Shown one piece after another: positions 5,488 through 6,111 of a stretch of 6,111 bases of DNA. Numbering within the stretch: position 1 is the stretch's first letter; every line of letters starts with the position of its first letter. A program made the translations under genes and the position numbers. Source of the DNA: Halomonas sp. GTDB lineage: Bacteria; Pseudomonadota; Gammaproteobacteria; Pseudomonadales; Halomonadaceae. Location of the stretch: positions 1 to 6,111 of the forward strand of contig PWIZ01000390.1 of assembly GCA_003560175.1 (NCBI GenBank). The letters run 5' to 3'. Below the pieces are notes generated by a model that saw only the letters and a list, made by a program, of their open reading frames with translations, was not told the DNA's origin and did not search any database.

Positions 5488-5999
5488 TACCAAGAGACGG
5501 TTACATTAACGGTTTCGGTATGGGTACCGAGGAAAGCCGTTGGCTGATCCTGGGGGACACGGCCATACACGGTATGCGTTTGCTCCGTGCCATCGGCGTC
5601 CACAGTGACGGTAGTCGTATCACCCCAGGCTGCGTCTCGAGCGTCATTGCTATAGAGGGAGTAGGTGAGGTGTTGCCCTTCTCCTCCAGGGCTAGACATT
5701 GTGCCGCTATAAGCCAAGCCGATATTTACGCCCTCCATGCCATTGGTGCAGGTGACACGGATGTCACTATGTTGATCCAGATCAAGGGCAGCATTAGTAC
5801 CAACCGGGTCATAGCCGTTAAAACTCATTGCACCTGCTGCAACGACGCAGTTCGCGATGACCTCGGCGCTGGCGTCAAATGACGTAGTATGTGTATCAGT
5901 ATCAGCCTGGGCCATGGCGCCCCAGCCCGCGGTCAAGGCCACGGCGGAAGCCAGCACGGTACGGCGGAAGGTTTTTTGCATAGAAGTAGGAGTGTTCAT
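5487..5999 (-). CDS. SCPU (spore coat U) domain pilin, likely major rod subunit
   Basis: A 170-residue secreted protein. Residues 1-32 form a signal peptide: basic FRR, a hydrophobic run, then cleavage after AMAQA (predicted mature start D33). The rest is one SCPU domain with the family landmarks in order: a first Cys (C51), an FNGYDP turn, a second Cys (C84, in VTCTNG) expected to bridge to C51, a central LTYSLYSND strand, AAWGD, a TVYGRVP motif and a C-terminal strand ending in VNVTVSW. About 18 residues lie between the cleavage site and C51, with alternating hydrophobic positions, which is room for the N-terminal donor strand that pilins use to complete the neighbouring subunit. Seen: the signal peptide, Cys pair and SCPU motifs. 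Known: SCPU proteins are the subunits of archaic chaperone-usher pili such as Csu of Acinetobacter. Inferred: being first in the operon and having a donor segment, this is the rod pilin, comparable to CsuA/B. The stop TAA overlaps the chaperone ATG by one base. Confidence 0.9.
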   Translation of the reverse strand: MNTPTSMQKTFRRTVLASAVALTAGWGAMAQADTDTHTTSFDASAEVIANCVVAAGAMSFNGYDPVGTNAALDLDQHSDIRVTCTNGMEGVNIGLAYSGTMSSPGGEGQHLTYSLYSNDARDAAWGDTTTVTVDADGTEQTHTVYGRVPQDQPTAFLGTHTETVNVTVSW

Positions 6000-6002
6000 T
6001 GT

Positions 6003-6111
6003 TCAATCCCCTGTAAGCCATGGCCAAGGCTCTTCGCCGTTGACGATCGCTTGGATAAAACCGGCCAGGAGGGGAACCGAAGACTCTGCGATGGGGAGCG
6101 GGAATGCCAGA
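6003..6111 (-). CDS. Possible C-terminal end of an unidentified upstream gene (partial)
   Basis: An open frame enters from the right edge (first complete codon at 6110-6108) and ends at TGA 6005-6003, three bases before the ATG of the SCPU pilin. The 35 residues look protein-like: hydrophobic stretches such as SSVPLLAGFIQAIV followed by a Trp-rich tail, GEEPWPWLTGD, and mostly G or C at third positions. I do not recognise the family and it does not resemble an SCPU or fimbrial C-terminus. All three minus-strand frames happen to be open over these 109 bases, so openness itself is no evidence; the call rests on residue composition and the tight spacing. If real, the pilin operon is probably transcribed from further upstream, because no convincing sigma-70 promoter is visible here. 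Otherwise this is the operon's untranslated leader. Confidence 0.3.
   Translation of the reverse strand, partial: LAFPLPIAESSVPLLAGFIQAIVNGEEPWPWLTGD
6007..6012 (-). promoter_or_regulatory. Shine-Dalgarno of the SCPU pilin gene
   Basis: AGGGGA on the minus strand ends 7 bases before the ATG at 5999-5997. This favours that start over the second in-frame ATG (Met7), which has no purine-rich sequence ahead of it. Confidence 0.65.

Noticed and set aside
5487..5493. TTG at 5493 as the chaperone start
   Set aside because: The ATG at 5487 forms a TAATG junction with the pilin stop and gives a normal signal peptide; the TTG adds only two residues and has no better ribosome site.
1..6111. CRISPR array, tRNA or rRNA genes, integron attC sites or a complete insertion sequence
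   Set aside because: I found no regularly spaced direct repeats, no cloverleaf-like or rRNA segments, and no transposase or integrase motifs that I could support on either strand.

Overview
The window comes from a GC-rich proteobacterium, most likely a gammaproteobacterium of Halomonas or Pseudomonas type. That guess rests on codon usage, the gene families present and the hybrid-kinase style; no rRNA or housekeeping marker is available to confirm it. Every gene I can support lies on the minus strand, so the biology reads from high to low coordinates.

Positions 5999 to 1818 hold a compact four-gene chaperone-usher pilus operon of the archaic (sigma, Csu-like) class. In transcription order the genes are a secreted SCPU (spore coat U) domain pilin, a PapD-like periplasmic chaperone, an outer-membrane usher, and a second SCPU domain subunit. 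The genes are locked together: a TAATG junction (pilin/chaperone), a GTG start 2 nt after the chaperone stop with its Shine-Dalgarno inside the chaperone's last codons (chaperone/usher), and an ATGA overlap (usher/second SCPU). The expected logic is that the chaperone captures secreted SCPU subunits in the periplasm and the usher polymerises and exports them, with the pilin forming the rod. The last subunit has almost no residues between its predicted signal-peptide cleavage site and its first cysteine. It therefore seems to lack an N-terminal donor strand, which is expected of a tip subunit. It is a single domain, whereas the known Csu tip protein CsuE has two.

Positions 1329 to 1817 hold an intergenic stretch with an imperfect hairpin ending in a T-run just after the operon (a terminator candidate), an AT-rich segment with two short dyads, and a doubtful 79-codon ORF.

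Positions 1328 to about 40 hold the remains of a hybrid sensor kinase. Sensor, dimerisation and most ATPase sequence are missing at the front. Two intact-looking receiver domains follow, and the Hpt domain loses its match to the family at about position 120. It is best read as a decayed or recombined pseudogene that still leaves a 420-codon open frame.

Upstream of the operon, positions 6003 to 6111 may hold the last 35 codons of another gene, but the stretch is too short to be sure.
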